Part shown: positions 9,797 through 20,157 of the stretch, piece by piece | How the letters are laid out: each line of letters starts with the position of its first letter | Position numbering within the stretch: the first letter of the stretch is position 1 | Assembly (NCBI GenBank): GCA_009602735.1 | Contig: WELA01007467.1 | Location: 1 to 22,731, forward strand | Reading direction: 5' to 3' | Origin: Mesotaenium endlicherianum | Taxonomy: Eukaryota; Streptophyta; Zygnematophyceae; Zygnematales; Mesotaeniaceae | DNA: 22,731 nucleotides | Position numbers and translations under genes: made by a program | The notes under the pieces: generated by a model | The model's input: the letters and a program-made list of their open reading frames with translations, nothing else | The model's database searches: none | Told to the model about the DNA's origin: nothing

Positions 9797-10806
9797 TGCT
9801 GTTGAGGTTGCTTCGCCTTCACATGACAGTCTCGAGCCAAATGTCCAAGCTTGCCGCAATTATAGCAGGGTCCTCTCGGCTTAAAATTCCGCTGCCTGCG
9901 CTGTAACTGCACAAGTATCAACTCCATAGGTACTGGGCCTTGTCCACTCGTGCTTGGCGCTTGAGATCCAAAGTGTCGATATCCTCCAAAGTTGTGGCTG
10001 CCCCACTGCCTCTGACTATACTCCACAGCGTCGACCCTTGTTGCCAATGCCATCATTTCTCCAAGACTGGTAGGGTCCTTGAGCGCCACTTCCTTGGCCA
10101 CAGTTGGTTTGAGTCCCCTCTTGAACTTGTCCATCATCTCCGACTCGTGCATGGATGGACATTGAAGCACCAGCTCGTTGAAGCGCGAAACATACTCCTG
10201 AACGCTTCCTCGTTGACGAAGGCGCACCAATAGATCTCGAGCGGTAGCCTCGGGTGCAATAGGTTGAAATTGCCTCTTCAAGCCTCCAAAGAGCTAATCA
10301 ACAGTAGCAGGTTCTCCAGACAGCTGCTCTTCTCGTTCATACCAAGCTCCAGCACTCTTCTGCAGCAAAGTTATGACAAAGGCGACTTGCCTGTCGGGCG
10401 TGAGCGCAGAGTACTCCATAAATTTCTTCACTCCAAAAATCCATTGATGAACAGGCGGCGATCCACGCTCTCCAGTATAAACTTCAGGCTTAGGCGCACG
10501 CACTCCTGATGCGGGTGGAATAACTGGTTGCACCACTGGATTGACATGGATTGGTGGTACAACAGGTGCAGGTGCCGAACTCGTCGAAGCGGCGTTCCCA
10601 ACAACAACTCGCACCATTCTCTCCACCTCCGCGCGCATATTTTGTTGAAATTGGGCGTAGACTTCTCCTCCAATTGCACTTGCCATTTGCCTTAGCATCG
10701 CTTGCATCTCTTCTTGCTCTCTGGTTATTGTTGGTGCTGCCTGCTGCCCCGCGCGCTCAACGTGCTCGACATGTTCGCCTCCTCCAATTGCCGACTGCGA
10801 CTCCAT
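9775..10806 (-). pseudogene. gag: Element 2 gag with one in-frame TAG
   Basis: A 344-codon frame runs from ATG at 10806, 24 nt beyond the primer-binding site, to TAA at 9775-9777. It is interrupted only by TAG at 10294-10296 (codon 171). The region around the stop (KSAGAWYEREE before it, then KRQFQPI and LRQRGSVQEYVSRFNELV) is the retrotransposon gag/capsid domain. The conserved position at the stop is often Trp, so a TGG-to-TAG change is likely but inferred. A single CCHC zinc knuckle, [14 protein letters not shown], lies at residues about 314-327 and would bind the genomic RNA. The product would be the structural particle protein in the cytoplasm. The frame overlaps pol, which continues in the -1 frame. 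Confidence 0.92.
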
Positions 10807-10829
10807 AATATAATATGCAAACTAGCCCA

Positions 10830-10841
10830 GCTCCGATACCA
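10830..10841 (-). other. Primer-binding site, initiator-Met tRNA type (element 2)
   Basis: The minus strand reads tggtatcggagc, two bases after the inner end of the 5' LTR. It differs by a single base from the common plant PBS tggtatcagagc. Confidence 0.9.
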
Positions 10842-10843
10842 GA

Positions 10844-11588
10844 TGAAAGGGGCAGAGTGCCCTAGTGGAAGCGTAGTGATTCACGAGGAAAGGAACTAGT
10901 TGCAATCATACAAGAGAGTGCAGCGGCATATCACTAACAAAGCTTAGGAAAAATACTCAACATTTTGAGTAGCAAGAAACCGCTCACAAATGATGTAGGA
11001 TGAAAGGCCTTGTCATTACAAACCCGTAGAAATTTACAAAAGTGAAAACTGATAAGAAACAAAGAAGTTATGCCTATTTATAATTTTCTGCCTAAGTGCT
11101 CCTCCCTAGGAGGAAGCTACGGACTTTCCTAAGTGTTTGTCAAATCATCCCTTCCAGAATATTCGTGAGTAAGCCCGATCAGTCTCATCTGACGTGTCGG
11201 GGCCGAATTGACGTCCACATACATGCATCGACATTACTAGAATATTCTATCTTAGACGCGCTAGGCTAAACCGAAACTTCTAGGTTAATCGACCTAGTCG
11301 GCACTCCGCGTCAGCCGAACTTACGTGAAGGTTCGAGTTTATTCTAACGGGCCAGATCGCTCGACGCTGTCGGTCAATCTGACGGTCGCGCTCACCGCGA
11401 ATTAAGGACAGTCGTCAACCGACCTCAAAACTAATTAAACTTCGGAAATCCATAACTCTCTCAATACTTGACCAAATTCAATGAACTTTATATCAAAATG
11501 ATCACAAAAATGCATTCTACACCACTATACAATCAAAACATACTTTCATGAAACTCAAAATTGCACTTTATAAAGCTATGACCTTACA
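10844..11588 (-). repeat. Element 2 5' LTR (745 bp)
   Basis: It matches the LTR at 5446-6189 over its whole length and is followed directly by the second gaatg duplication (11589-11593). The TATA box ttataaatag is conserved near 11075. As the upstream LTR it would carry the active promoter of the element. Confidence 0.97.
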
Positions 11589-11593
11589 GAATG
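11589..11593. repeat. Target-site duplication gaatg (right copy)
   Basis: It is identical to 5441-5445 and abuts the right LTR end ...ttaca of element 2. Confidence 0.95.
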
Positions 11594-12494
11594 TATTGTC
11601 GCGTTAGTATGGATTTTCCTCGACAGCATCGAGATAATTTGTCGCATCTTGTGTCAGCACGAGATCTTGAAAGCACGTGAAGAAGCCTTTCGATACCATC
11701 TGCCACAGTTACACAGGAGCAAGAATCTGTCCGTCCATAGTGTAAAATGAAATACCAAATTTTATTTCAAACTTCAACTCGTGAAAAACTCGATGTAACA
11801 AAATGGCGTTTTGGTAGAATACGCGACAAAGGGTTGACTATTCTTCCAACTTTATATCCAATTACCTCCATGGGCCACTTGGTTTGGTCGTTGATATGGC
11901 CAAAGTGGATAAAAACGTGGGTTGCTGAAGCACATCAAATTTTTGGCACTCCACAAAATATTGGCCAGTTTGTAATGGTTGAAACGACTATATTGATTAA
12001 CTTTTTGGGAGTTGTACAATATACTTGATTGATGCAAAAGGTTCCAAGATTCAATCCATATGAGTACAAGAAACAAATTACGTTTTACGGCAAACAAAGC
12101 TCAAGCCGAAAGCAGAAAATATTAAATTTTCCTCTATAGACTATTCCACGTCATACAATGTAGAACTTCTTCAGATTATTTGGATTCAATTACACTTAAA
12201 ATGTGTATGAAGTGTACGTGGTTACTCACATATTCCAAATTCCTTCAATCACAATGCGATCTCGTTGCAAATGATTGAAAGTACACGATAGGGTACGCCA
12301 TGACGGGTTGTGTTTTATATACCATACCTCATGTACCGATGGTTGTTATCACCAATATGGTCGACGAGAAGGAGCTATTTGAGGACTTAAATACTCTCCA
12401 AAATTATTATGCTCGAGAGATTTAAAAGGTAGAGCTCAAAAGATTATGTTCACCCAAATATTTTGAGCATTTCAATCAAAGCTGACCACCTGCT
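11594..12494. other. AT-rich stretch without a recognisable gene
   Basis: This is the original insertion-site sequence between element 2 and the solo LTR. A 93-codon plus-strand frame (11747-12028) has no recognisable domain and AT-rich composition like its surroundings, so I do not call it a gene. Confidence 0.5.
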
Positions 12495-12499
12495 GGTAC

Positions 12500-13242
12500 T
12501 GAAAGGGGCAAAGTGCCCTAGTGGAAGCGTAGTGACTCACGTGGAAAGGAATTAGTTGCAATCATACTAAAAAGTGTTGCGGCATATCACTAAGAAAGCT
12601 TGAAAAAATTACTCAACATTTTAAGTAGCAAGAAAGTGTTCAAAAATGAACTAGGATGAAAGGCCTCGTCATTACAAACCCGTAGAAATTTATAGAAGTG
12701 AAAACTGATAAGAAACGAAGAAGTTATGCCTATTTATAATTTTCTGCCTAAGTGCTCCTCTCTAGGAGGAAGCTACGGAATTTCCTCAGTGTTCGTCAAA
12801 TTGTCCCTTCCAGAATATTCTTGAGTAAGCCACATCAGTCTCATCTGACATGTCGGGCCGATTTGACGTCCACATGCATGCATCAAAACATCTAGAATAT
12901 ACTAACTTAGACGTGCTAGGCTAATCCAAAATTTCTAGGTAAATTTACCTAGTCGGCACTCCGCGTCAGCCGAAGTTACGTGAAGGTTCCAATTCAATCT
13001 AACGGCCTAGATCGCTCGACGCTGTCGGTCAATCCGACGGTCGCCTTCACCGCGAATTAAGGACAGTCGTTAACCGACCTCAAAACTAATAAAACTTCAG
13101 AATTTCATAACTTTTCAATACTTAACCAAATTCGATAAACTTTTTATCAAAATGACTACACAAATGAATTCTACACTTCTATGCAATCAAAATCTACTTT
13201 CAAGGAACTTAAAAATGCACCTTATAAACCCATGACCTTACA
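12500..13242 (-). repeat. Solo LTR of the element 2 family
   Basis: These 743 bp align end to end with element 2's LTRs, starting tgaaagg and ending gaccttaca on the plus strand, but are clearly more diverged. The LTR is flanked by perfect 5-bp duplications, ggtac at 12495-12499 and 13243-13247. No internal element sequence adjoins it. That is the signature of an insertion collapsed by recombination between its two LTRs. The LTR TATA box is still present near 12735. Confidence 0.95.
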
Positions 13243-14445
13243 GGTACAAAGTAATTGTCTAATTTGTTTAAAGTGGTTTTCAGAGGGTTCGTCCACACTT
13301 GATCGGATATACTTTTTGCAATTAAATTTGACACAAGTTAATTAAATTAAACTTTTGGAAATGACCTCAAGAGCTCCATTTGGGGTTCGCGCATACACAC
13401 CGTCTGCTTCACTAAAGATTTTCTTGTGCGAATGTAGTATACGACTGACAAGGTGTCAGACTTGAAGAGGGAAACTTCACGTTGGTACCATGTCATGTAC
13501 TCTACTATTCATTTTACATCATAAGGCAATTAACTGCTTAACACAAACACAAGGATCCGCATCCGAGTCAGGTTTGTGTGCAACCAACGACCGGAGAAGC
13601 CAAAAGTACTAACGGGTGTCCTTTAAGCGTGACTTAGTTGCCGAGAAAAGAGTTGTTCCGAACAGAGTAAGCAAGTAGACATGGAACGGATTGAGGAGCT
13701 CTAGGCACTATATTCACTTTCAATTGCAATTGAAACGTTAGTAATGGAATCGATTGGAACTTGCACGATTGGATAAAATTTACGTGTTTGGGCCACTGTC
13801 TTAGGGCCAATTTACAGTGGGGACAACAAACCCATTTAATTCAATGACAATGTACTTTTGTATACTTGCTGGTACACCAACTTCTACGACGCAAAATAGT
13901 GGTTGGCAAAATTGGATTTCAATGGTTTTCATAGGGTTCATCCACGCTCAATTGAGTGTACTTTTGCAATTGAATTGGACAAAACTCCATCAAATTGAAC
14001 TTTTTGCAATTGATATTTGGAGCTCAATTGATGCTTCCGCAAACGCAACGCATTTGATTCTTGCTGAAAATTTACTCTTGCTAATACAAAAACATCTACA
14101 ATGTGTAAGAACTGAAGGGTGAAACCCCACCTTCATACCACGTCACGTACCTTCACTTTTCATTTTGAATATAAGATTGCTGCAGTGCTTCTCACCAAAC
14201 ACAACGACCGACATCCAAGTCGGGTTTGAGTGCATCTGTCGAGACGCTAAAAGAACTGCATGGTGTCTTTTTAGCGTGACCAAGACCTTGCAAAGAGGTG
14301 GTACGATCAGCGTCATCAAGTAGCGGGGCATTTGACACGGGATATATATTGAGGAGCTCTGGGCACTATAAACCACATTCATCCACTTTCAAATGCAATT
14401 GAAACATTTCTATTCGAATCGGAACATTCTCAATCGAAGTGTAAA
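13243..14445. repeat. Diverged ~650-bp tandem duplication, non-coding
   Basis: Two copies, about 13243-13790 and 13871-14445, share ordered anchors about 650 bp apart. These are ggttttca (13275/13924), a ccg-atccaagtc-gggtttg segment (13557/14208) and gaggagctct-ggcacta (13693/14351), the last followed by caattgaaac. Spacing varies between 628 and 658 bp because of indels. No coding frame is conserved. The solo LTR target site tgctggtac recurs in copy 2 at 13867-13875, so the LTR probably landed inside copy 1. The function is unknown. Confidence 0.7.
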
Positions 14446-14478
14446 ATGCGCGATTGCGCAAGTGGCGGAATTGACTTA

Positions 14479-15404
14479 GGCAAATTACCAAACTAGCACT
14501 CAAAGTTTCGTTTATTGCAAAATCTAGCACTCGAAGTTTCGTTATTCCAAAACTAGCACTCGCACATGTAAGGCGAGTCCACGTAGGCCTCACACGATCA
14601 AATGACGTGCCACACAAATTTGCACGCGACCCTGCCTGACACACCACTTCTCTCCTTTGTTTCCGAAATCTTCCACCACCACTTTTCTAATTGACCCACC
14701 TTTACGAATCAAACTGCCCAAATACGCCTAATTTTGGTCCATATGTATTTTTCAATATCTTTTCAGCAGGACGCTTCTACACTTAAGCCCGTATAGACAA
14801 AGAAAGGAGATAAATTAGCGAGCATAGCTAGGCACAACGGCATATGTAAGGCAATCAACAACGCTTGTTAGCATCACAGGGAAAGTACAAAATAGAGATG
14901 CTAGTGTGTTGGCAAATTTGCGAACAATGGTCGAAAGAGGGGATGGGAGTCAGGGAGGCCCTAGCGAGCTCCTATTGGGTGGCGAGCAGTTGGCGAGCAG
15001 CTCAATCATTCCGGTACTGCTAGCGTAGCAATTAAGTCAACTCACAGCGATTGAACTATAGCTCGGTTACATGCAAAATTCTCAAGCGAGTACGAGAGCG
15101 AGCAAGTCGAGCTGAGTAAAGCAGACGCAGCTGAGCTCAGACGAAACTGCAAGAGGCTGGGGCAGTTTGGTTCGTGAAGGTGGGTCAATTAGAAAGTGGT
15201 GGTAGAACATTTTGGAAACGAGAAATGGTGTGTCACGTAGGGTCGCGTGCGAATTCGTGTGGCACGTCATTTGATCGTGTAAGGCCTACGTGGACTCGCT
15301 TTATATGTGCGAGTGCTAGTTTTGTAATAACGAAACTTCGAGTGCTAGATTCTAAAATAAACGAAACTATAAACGAAACTTTTAGTTTCGTTTATTTTTC
15401 TCCC
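14479..15404. mobile_element. Non-autonomous terminal-inverted-repeat DNA element (~0.93 kb)
   Basis: Positions about 14479-14719 and 15161-15404 are long, imperfect inverted repeats of roughly 240 bp. They share runs such as cgagtccacgtaggcct, gatcaaatgacgtgcca and cactcgaagtttcgttatt. The motif ctagcactc recurs about every 30 bp near each end, as in subterminal transposase-binding arrays. The ~440-bp interior has no transposase frame. The structure fits a MULE-like or foldback MITE, but a target duplication could not be fixed (aattga at 14469-14474 and 15405-15410 is a weak candidate), so the superfamily is open. Confidence 0.75.
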
Positions 15405-16119
15405 AATTGAGAACAAGAACCTTCGGGCGAACTAAGCATTCTCACCAGGTCATCCACACCTCCACTGTGGTCACCGCCATGGTAATTATGTTCTATGTCA
15501 TTGAATTACATAAAAATACAAAATAATACCTATAAATTACAGAAATATGTAATGTTTGGCCACTTTAAATTGGCCCTAAGAAGGTCGTGTTCAAGCAAGT
15601 TCATGCGAACATGTTCAACCAAGTTCATGCAAGCATGTTCAAGTCAGGGATTGTTTTCAATCATTTTGAATTGTTCTGTTTCTTTTTGCCACTTTCCGTG
15701 ACTTTCCGCCGCTTTCGCAATCGTCACCCGAGTGACCTTTATTCAATCTGATTGGACAGCAACCATATGTTGCCAGTAGGTGCCAAACGGTGGAGTAATG
15801 ACTAAAGCTTTTCGCATGCGCCATGAAACTTATTAAGCTGCTGTTGTCGGTGGCCTAATCTCGACCCTCGAGTGTGCTCTGAGTCTGCCCGAGTCCGTAT
15901 AAAGTGCTCTCGAGCACTCTCGAGCAGCGTGGGGCGAAAACCTGCCGAATTGCGCAAAGCCCTCATGGCTTTTGGTGGCTTTGCTGCAAGTTCGCCAGCC
16001 ACATGGAGCAGGCAAGCGAGTAAAAAGCTCAACGGGTTTCGAAGACCAGGAGTGGCCAGGAGTGGTCAGGAGTCGAGCTACGCAATAGCACGGCACAGTG
16101 CAACTTTGAGGCGCATTCG
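15405..16119. other. ELIP upstream region with short tandem repeats
   Basis: No supported gene is present. A 24-bp unit beginning gttcaagcaagttcatg occurs about 2.4 times at 15589-15645. A 10-bp unit, ccaggagtgg, occurs three times at 16046-16075. A 124-codon open frame (15872-16246) lies in the GC-richer stretch before the ELIP promoter and has no recognisable domain. Confidence 0.5.
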
Positions 16120-16320
16120 GTCGACGTGGTTGAGCGAGAAGGCCGAGAAGGCCTCTCCTGAGAGGCGTCGCTGCTTGAGCCACCAGAAACAAACGCCTGT
16201 CCACGTACGGAAGGCCCGTTACTGGGGAAAATTGAGACGCGACTAACCGCGAGCTCCAGAATCTCTGCATCAGTGGAGGCAGCTATAAAGTGCGACCCGC
16301 CTTCAAATCGACTCAAAACT
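16120..16320 (+). promoter_or_regulatory. Probable ELIP promoter
   Basis: A TATA box, ctataaag, lies at 16283-16290, about 190 bp before the start codon, leaving room for a 5' leader of roughly 160 nt. Two ACGTGG motifs occur upstream in opposite orientation (16124-16129, and 16201-16206 as ccacgt). ACGT-core boxes of this kind bind bZIP factors in light- and ABA-induced plant genes, which fits an ELIP, but binding is inferred. Confidence 0.5.
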
Positions 16321-16475
16321 TTCGATATTCCAAAGCATTCCAAAGAATTTCACTCGACCATCTCGTTTCACGCAGGCTTAAATATCTTCCTGTGAGAGTT
16401 CACTTCCAGTCCGCTCTCCGCTTCAGCAATAACGCTCTCTCTTCACGAGCTTATCTTACAGCCTTTAACTCTACA

Positions 16476-17876
16476 ATGGCGTCCGCTGCTGTTGCTTCTC
16501 AGTCTCTTGCCAGCTTCAGCTCCTTCGCAGTGCAGTTGAAGGGCACTCCCAACTCCAGAAGTGCTTCACTTCGTCTGAGCCCGGTGCAACGTCGCCTTTC
16601 TGTGCGCTCAGAGGCACCTGTGAGTATTCCCATTACACTTCCTCCATGTCCCGGTGGTACAATATGGGCACTAGCTGAAGTGTTTTCATACGACTGCATG
16701 CCTGCATTGCACCTGCGAGTGGTTTGTCTGCATGAGCAGTTCCTGCTTGTGTCATATTGCATTATAGTAGAAAATCTAAATTAATTATGTTGCACTCATA
16801 CAAGGACTAGAATTCCAAAGCGTCTGGATGACGTGTAAAACTGGTATCTTCTGAATGGACACTGGCTTCATATGTTTTACTTCATCAATATGCTCAGAGG
16901 GTTGAACATTCTTGACGAATATAGTTTCCCACGATATAGTGACTGAAGTTCCTCATTGTCTTGCTTATTGTGCGACAGGTGGAGGATGCGACCCAGAAAG
17001 TGGCAAACGTGGCCACTAGCGCCACTCCCATTCCCACCGCCACCCCTGCAGCTCCGAAGGCAGTGAAGCCCAAGGTGAGAGATCACTGAAGTCAACACTA
17101 TTCTTTTCCTTGCCTACCTAGGAACAATATATCCAGGTGTTCTCATGCCACCAATGGCAGGCCTCAAGTATAAGCAATGTGGCTTGTTACCAAGCCCTGG
17201 CCACTAATTGGTGTATCTTTCACGGCTGACGATCAATCACGCTCCCAAAACCATCATGGTGCTTGCTGCATGGTCGCTTTGAAATCTGCTGCTAGAGCCA
17301 TATGCGCGTAGGAGCAGTTCTGTCTGTAGCTTGGCGCTACTTTTGCCACAACAGAAGCTTGAATATAATGCTTTGTATACAATACAATACCATGTGCACT
17401 GCTCACGCCACTTACCCCCCCCCCCAGCTCAGTGTACGAGATCAGTCAATCTTCAATCATTCTTGCACGTACTCAATATCACGGCCTCGTGACCCCCTTC
17501 TCCCTGCCGTTTCATATGCATGCAGGCTCCCACCAACTTCGGAGACGTGTTTGCCTTCTCGGGGCCCGCCCCCGAGACGATCAACGGGCGTCTCGCCATG
17601 GTAGGATTCGTCACAGCGCTTCTCGTGGAGGGCTCCACAGGCACCTCGCTGGCGGCGCAGCTGGGCGACACCTCGTGCTTCAGCTGGGCCCTCTTTGCGG
17701 CTTCCCTGTTCACCGCGGCGTCCCTCGTCCCCATGTTCCAGGGCGTCTCGGCTGAGAGCAAGTCGGGCGGCGTGTTCAACGTGCGCGCCGAGCGGTGGAA
17801 CGGGCGGGCGGCCATGGTGGGCCTTGTGGCTCTGGCCATCACGGAGGCTGTTAAAGGCTCCACTTTCTTGCAGTAG
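16476..17876 (+). CDS. ELIP: Early light-induced protein (ELIP), chloroplastic, three exons
   Basis: ELIPs are stress-induced thylakoid proteins of the LHC superfamily that bind chlorophyll and carotenoid and protect against photo-oxidation. The coding exons are 16476-16619, 16979-17074 and 17526-17876, joined by GT-AG introns of 359 and 451 nt, both phase 0, giving 196 residues, the usual ELIP size. Residues 1-45 are Ser/Ala/Arg-rich with no acidic residue, a chloroplast transit peptide; cleavage near SVR-SEAP is likely. Exon 2 encodes a Thr/Ala/Pro-rich linker. Exon 3 has three membrane segments. Helix 1 has PETINGRLAMVGFV, helix 2 has FSWALFAASLFTAASLV, and helix 3 has ERWNGRAAMVGLVALAI. 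The E-x-x-N-x-R pattern in helices 1 and 3 supplies the chlorophyll ligands. Exon 3 is markedly more GC-rich than the flanks. The start is the first ATG of an open leader, preceded by acaATGG. All key residues appear intact. Confidence 0.94.
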
Positions 17877-19526
17877 TCAGTGGCTCAAACTAATTGGACG
17901 CTGCTTGGAGGCAGGTGGTCCTGAGAGAGAGATCTTGTGTAGTCTAAAAGTCAGCACTTTGAAGGCAGGGCAAGAGAAAACGATGGGACCTGGAAAGACT
18001 GCCATGTTCTCGCGCCAGCCATCAAAGAGGAAATTTGCATGTGCACTTTCAGCGATTGTGTAAGTAGGGAACCTTAGGAGTAAAGTCCTGTGGCCGACCA
18101 CCTCACAAGAGGCTGTGACTTGTGAGGGTACCTGTCATAGTCTACATGTCACATTATTTAGTGCTATTATGGTGAGACACTTACCATCATGCCTGGTGGT
18201 GCATAATTAAACATCTGAATAGCCCGTAGCCCTACAGAACATGTGCAGTTTATTGTGTACTTTAACGGGCATGCCCCTTAGCAGCCTCTCCTGTATATTC
18301 CATTGTTTAAAAAGAAAAGGGCTGCTGCAATGGCACTTCTCTATATATGGACTGAGTGTTCTCCACTCTTTGCTCCCTTCACATCTTCCAAATCTCCAAT
18401 TCGTGTGGTGTACAAAATAGATACACCTAGCACATTATAGAGCATATGTACTGCATTTGTGAAATACATAGAGGGGCTTGTTGGATTGCTTCAATTCTAA
18501 AACGTTGTGCTGTCATACTTCAGCGGCCAGCCATCGTTTGATCAGAGTGCTAACTGTTACACGACATGGAGGCCAGCGTGATGGCTGAAGCGTCTGAACT
18601 GTGCAGCCATTATACCCTGGCCCCATCTCACCATGTTCTGAAAATTCCATATCTACATCTTTGCACGTATTCTTTGGAAACAATTTCAACTATTGCATGT
18701 CATAGGGGGTGAGCATAAACAGTAATTGGTGCTTTTAACAAGTACTTACGGTCGATATGAAAATGGTGCACGTGCCACAGATTACCATGAAGTGCGCAAT
18801 AGATGGAATACACGTACTGCACACCACACGAAATTGAATATGAAGGGGAAGAGTGCTCACTGCAGTCAATAGTGCAGCGTGTAGAAACAATTGGGGGAGA
18901 TCCAGTAAACGGACAACAAAAGACCGAAAAAGACAGACCTGACCCCAGAGGATGTGACATTGGCGTAGCGCACCTGCTCTTCTTTGGGAACAAGTGGTTC
19001 TCTTATATACATCCTGGTAGTAGTACGACGTTGACAAACATGCAAAAGCACATACATGTGTGCATGCAGAAACAAATACACTTTCACAGGGCTAGCATCA
19101 GCAAGTAAGGAAGGGCACCTGCCATCAGATCATGAGAAAACCAACTCATTGCTCATTCCTTTTTCAAAGATTGTAGAATACATCTTCTACACTAATGACT
19201 GCGTATGATTTAAATCAAGAACTAGTACTGAAACAGAAAAAACATAGTCACCTCCCACAAACTGCTTGTACATGCATGAGGGTATACACATAATCAAAGG
19301 GCCGTGCACACACGGCAACCTTCCTGACGAAGAAATCTGCAGGGCGGCATCTGAGAACCAGAGACGCCCAGACCCCAGTGCTCGCATGTGTTCTTAAGGT
19401 AGCTGAAACTAGTAGAAAGCTGATATGTCACAGAGGATAGGTGATAGCAGAAGCAACAAAGTGGAATCAAGAAAGGAGAAGAGAGCAGATACAAGCAGGC
19501 AGCCAAAATTGGCAGAGTCCTTAGTC
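17877..19526. other. Convergent intergenic region, 3' UTRs of ELIP and the SDR gene
   Basis: No coding frame with a recognisable domain is seen on either strand. The left part should hold the ELIP 3' UTR and the right part the SDR 3' UTR, since both genes point into this gap. I could not identify a clear AATAAA-type signal for either, so transcript ends are unresolved. Confidence 0.6.
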
Positions 19527-20099
19527 CTATTCTATCTTGGAAGACGGCTGCTTGGAGGAGCCGCCAAAGAGAAGGCTGGAGTTGTACAGGTCCTTCTGGC
19601 CCTCCTTGAGCGCACTCACACGCTTCGGCCCGATCTGCGCACGCGCCACAGGGCCACTTCACGCAATCACAACCTGCACGCATGCAACCAGCGTGTGCCT
19701 TCTCCGCAAGCAGATGGCACATTCATGTCAGCCACATACGGGAGGAGCGTAGCTTCTCTGCGAAGCAGGCGCGGCAGGCGGCGCGTGCAGATTGATAGAA
19801 AGTTTAGAGCCTTGCTTTTGTCGCCCCCCCGCCATGAAGAGAGCAAGCGATCGCAGTTTGAGTTAGCATTCAGCAAGCACGCGACAACGCATATGCCCGC
19901 GGCCGCGGCCATGGCCAGCAGGCAGGCAGATGGCGAGAGAGCCTATGACGAGCCAACACCGACAATTGACACCCGCCGTCATTCACTCGACATTTCAAAT
20001 TGCACTTCCATCTGCAAACCTCTCCACGCCCAACAAGACAATGCTCGACGAGCACCATCATCACTGTCACGTGTGGCGCACGCGCGCGCATGCGCGCGT

Positions 20100-20157
<58 letters not shown>

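Larger units (their letters stand above)
5446..11588 (-). mobile_element. Element 2: full-length Ty3/gypsy chromovirus, inactive
   Basis: This 6143-bp element is bounded by 5-bp duplications (gaatg) and LTRs that begin tg and end ca. On the minus strand it runs 5' LTR, primer-binding site, gag, pol (protease, RT, RNase H, integrase, chromodomain), polypurine tract and 3' LTR. The two LTRs differ at roughly 28 positions by hand alignment, about 4%, so the insertion is not recent. Three in-frame TAG codons and one frameshift disable it. It is distinct from element 1: gag shows no clear similarity beyond the zinc knuckle and the LTRs are unrelated. Confidence 0.97.

Noticed and set aside
11747..12028. 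93-codon plus-strand open frame between element 2 and the solo LTR
   Set aside because: There is no recognisable domain, the composition matches the surroundings and no neighbouring exon supports it.
15872..16246. 124-codon plus-strand open frame upstream of ELIP
   Set aside because: It lies in GC-richer promoter sequence, overlaps long open frames on the other strand and shows no domain.
17415..17427. Alternative ELIP acceptor after an 11-base C run
   Set aside because: Using it would add 98 nt and shift the frame ahead of the chlorophyll-binding domain. The acceptor at 17524-17525 keeps the frame.
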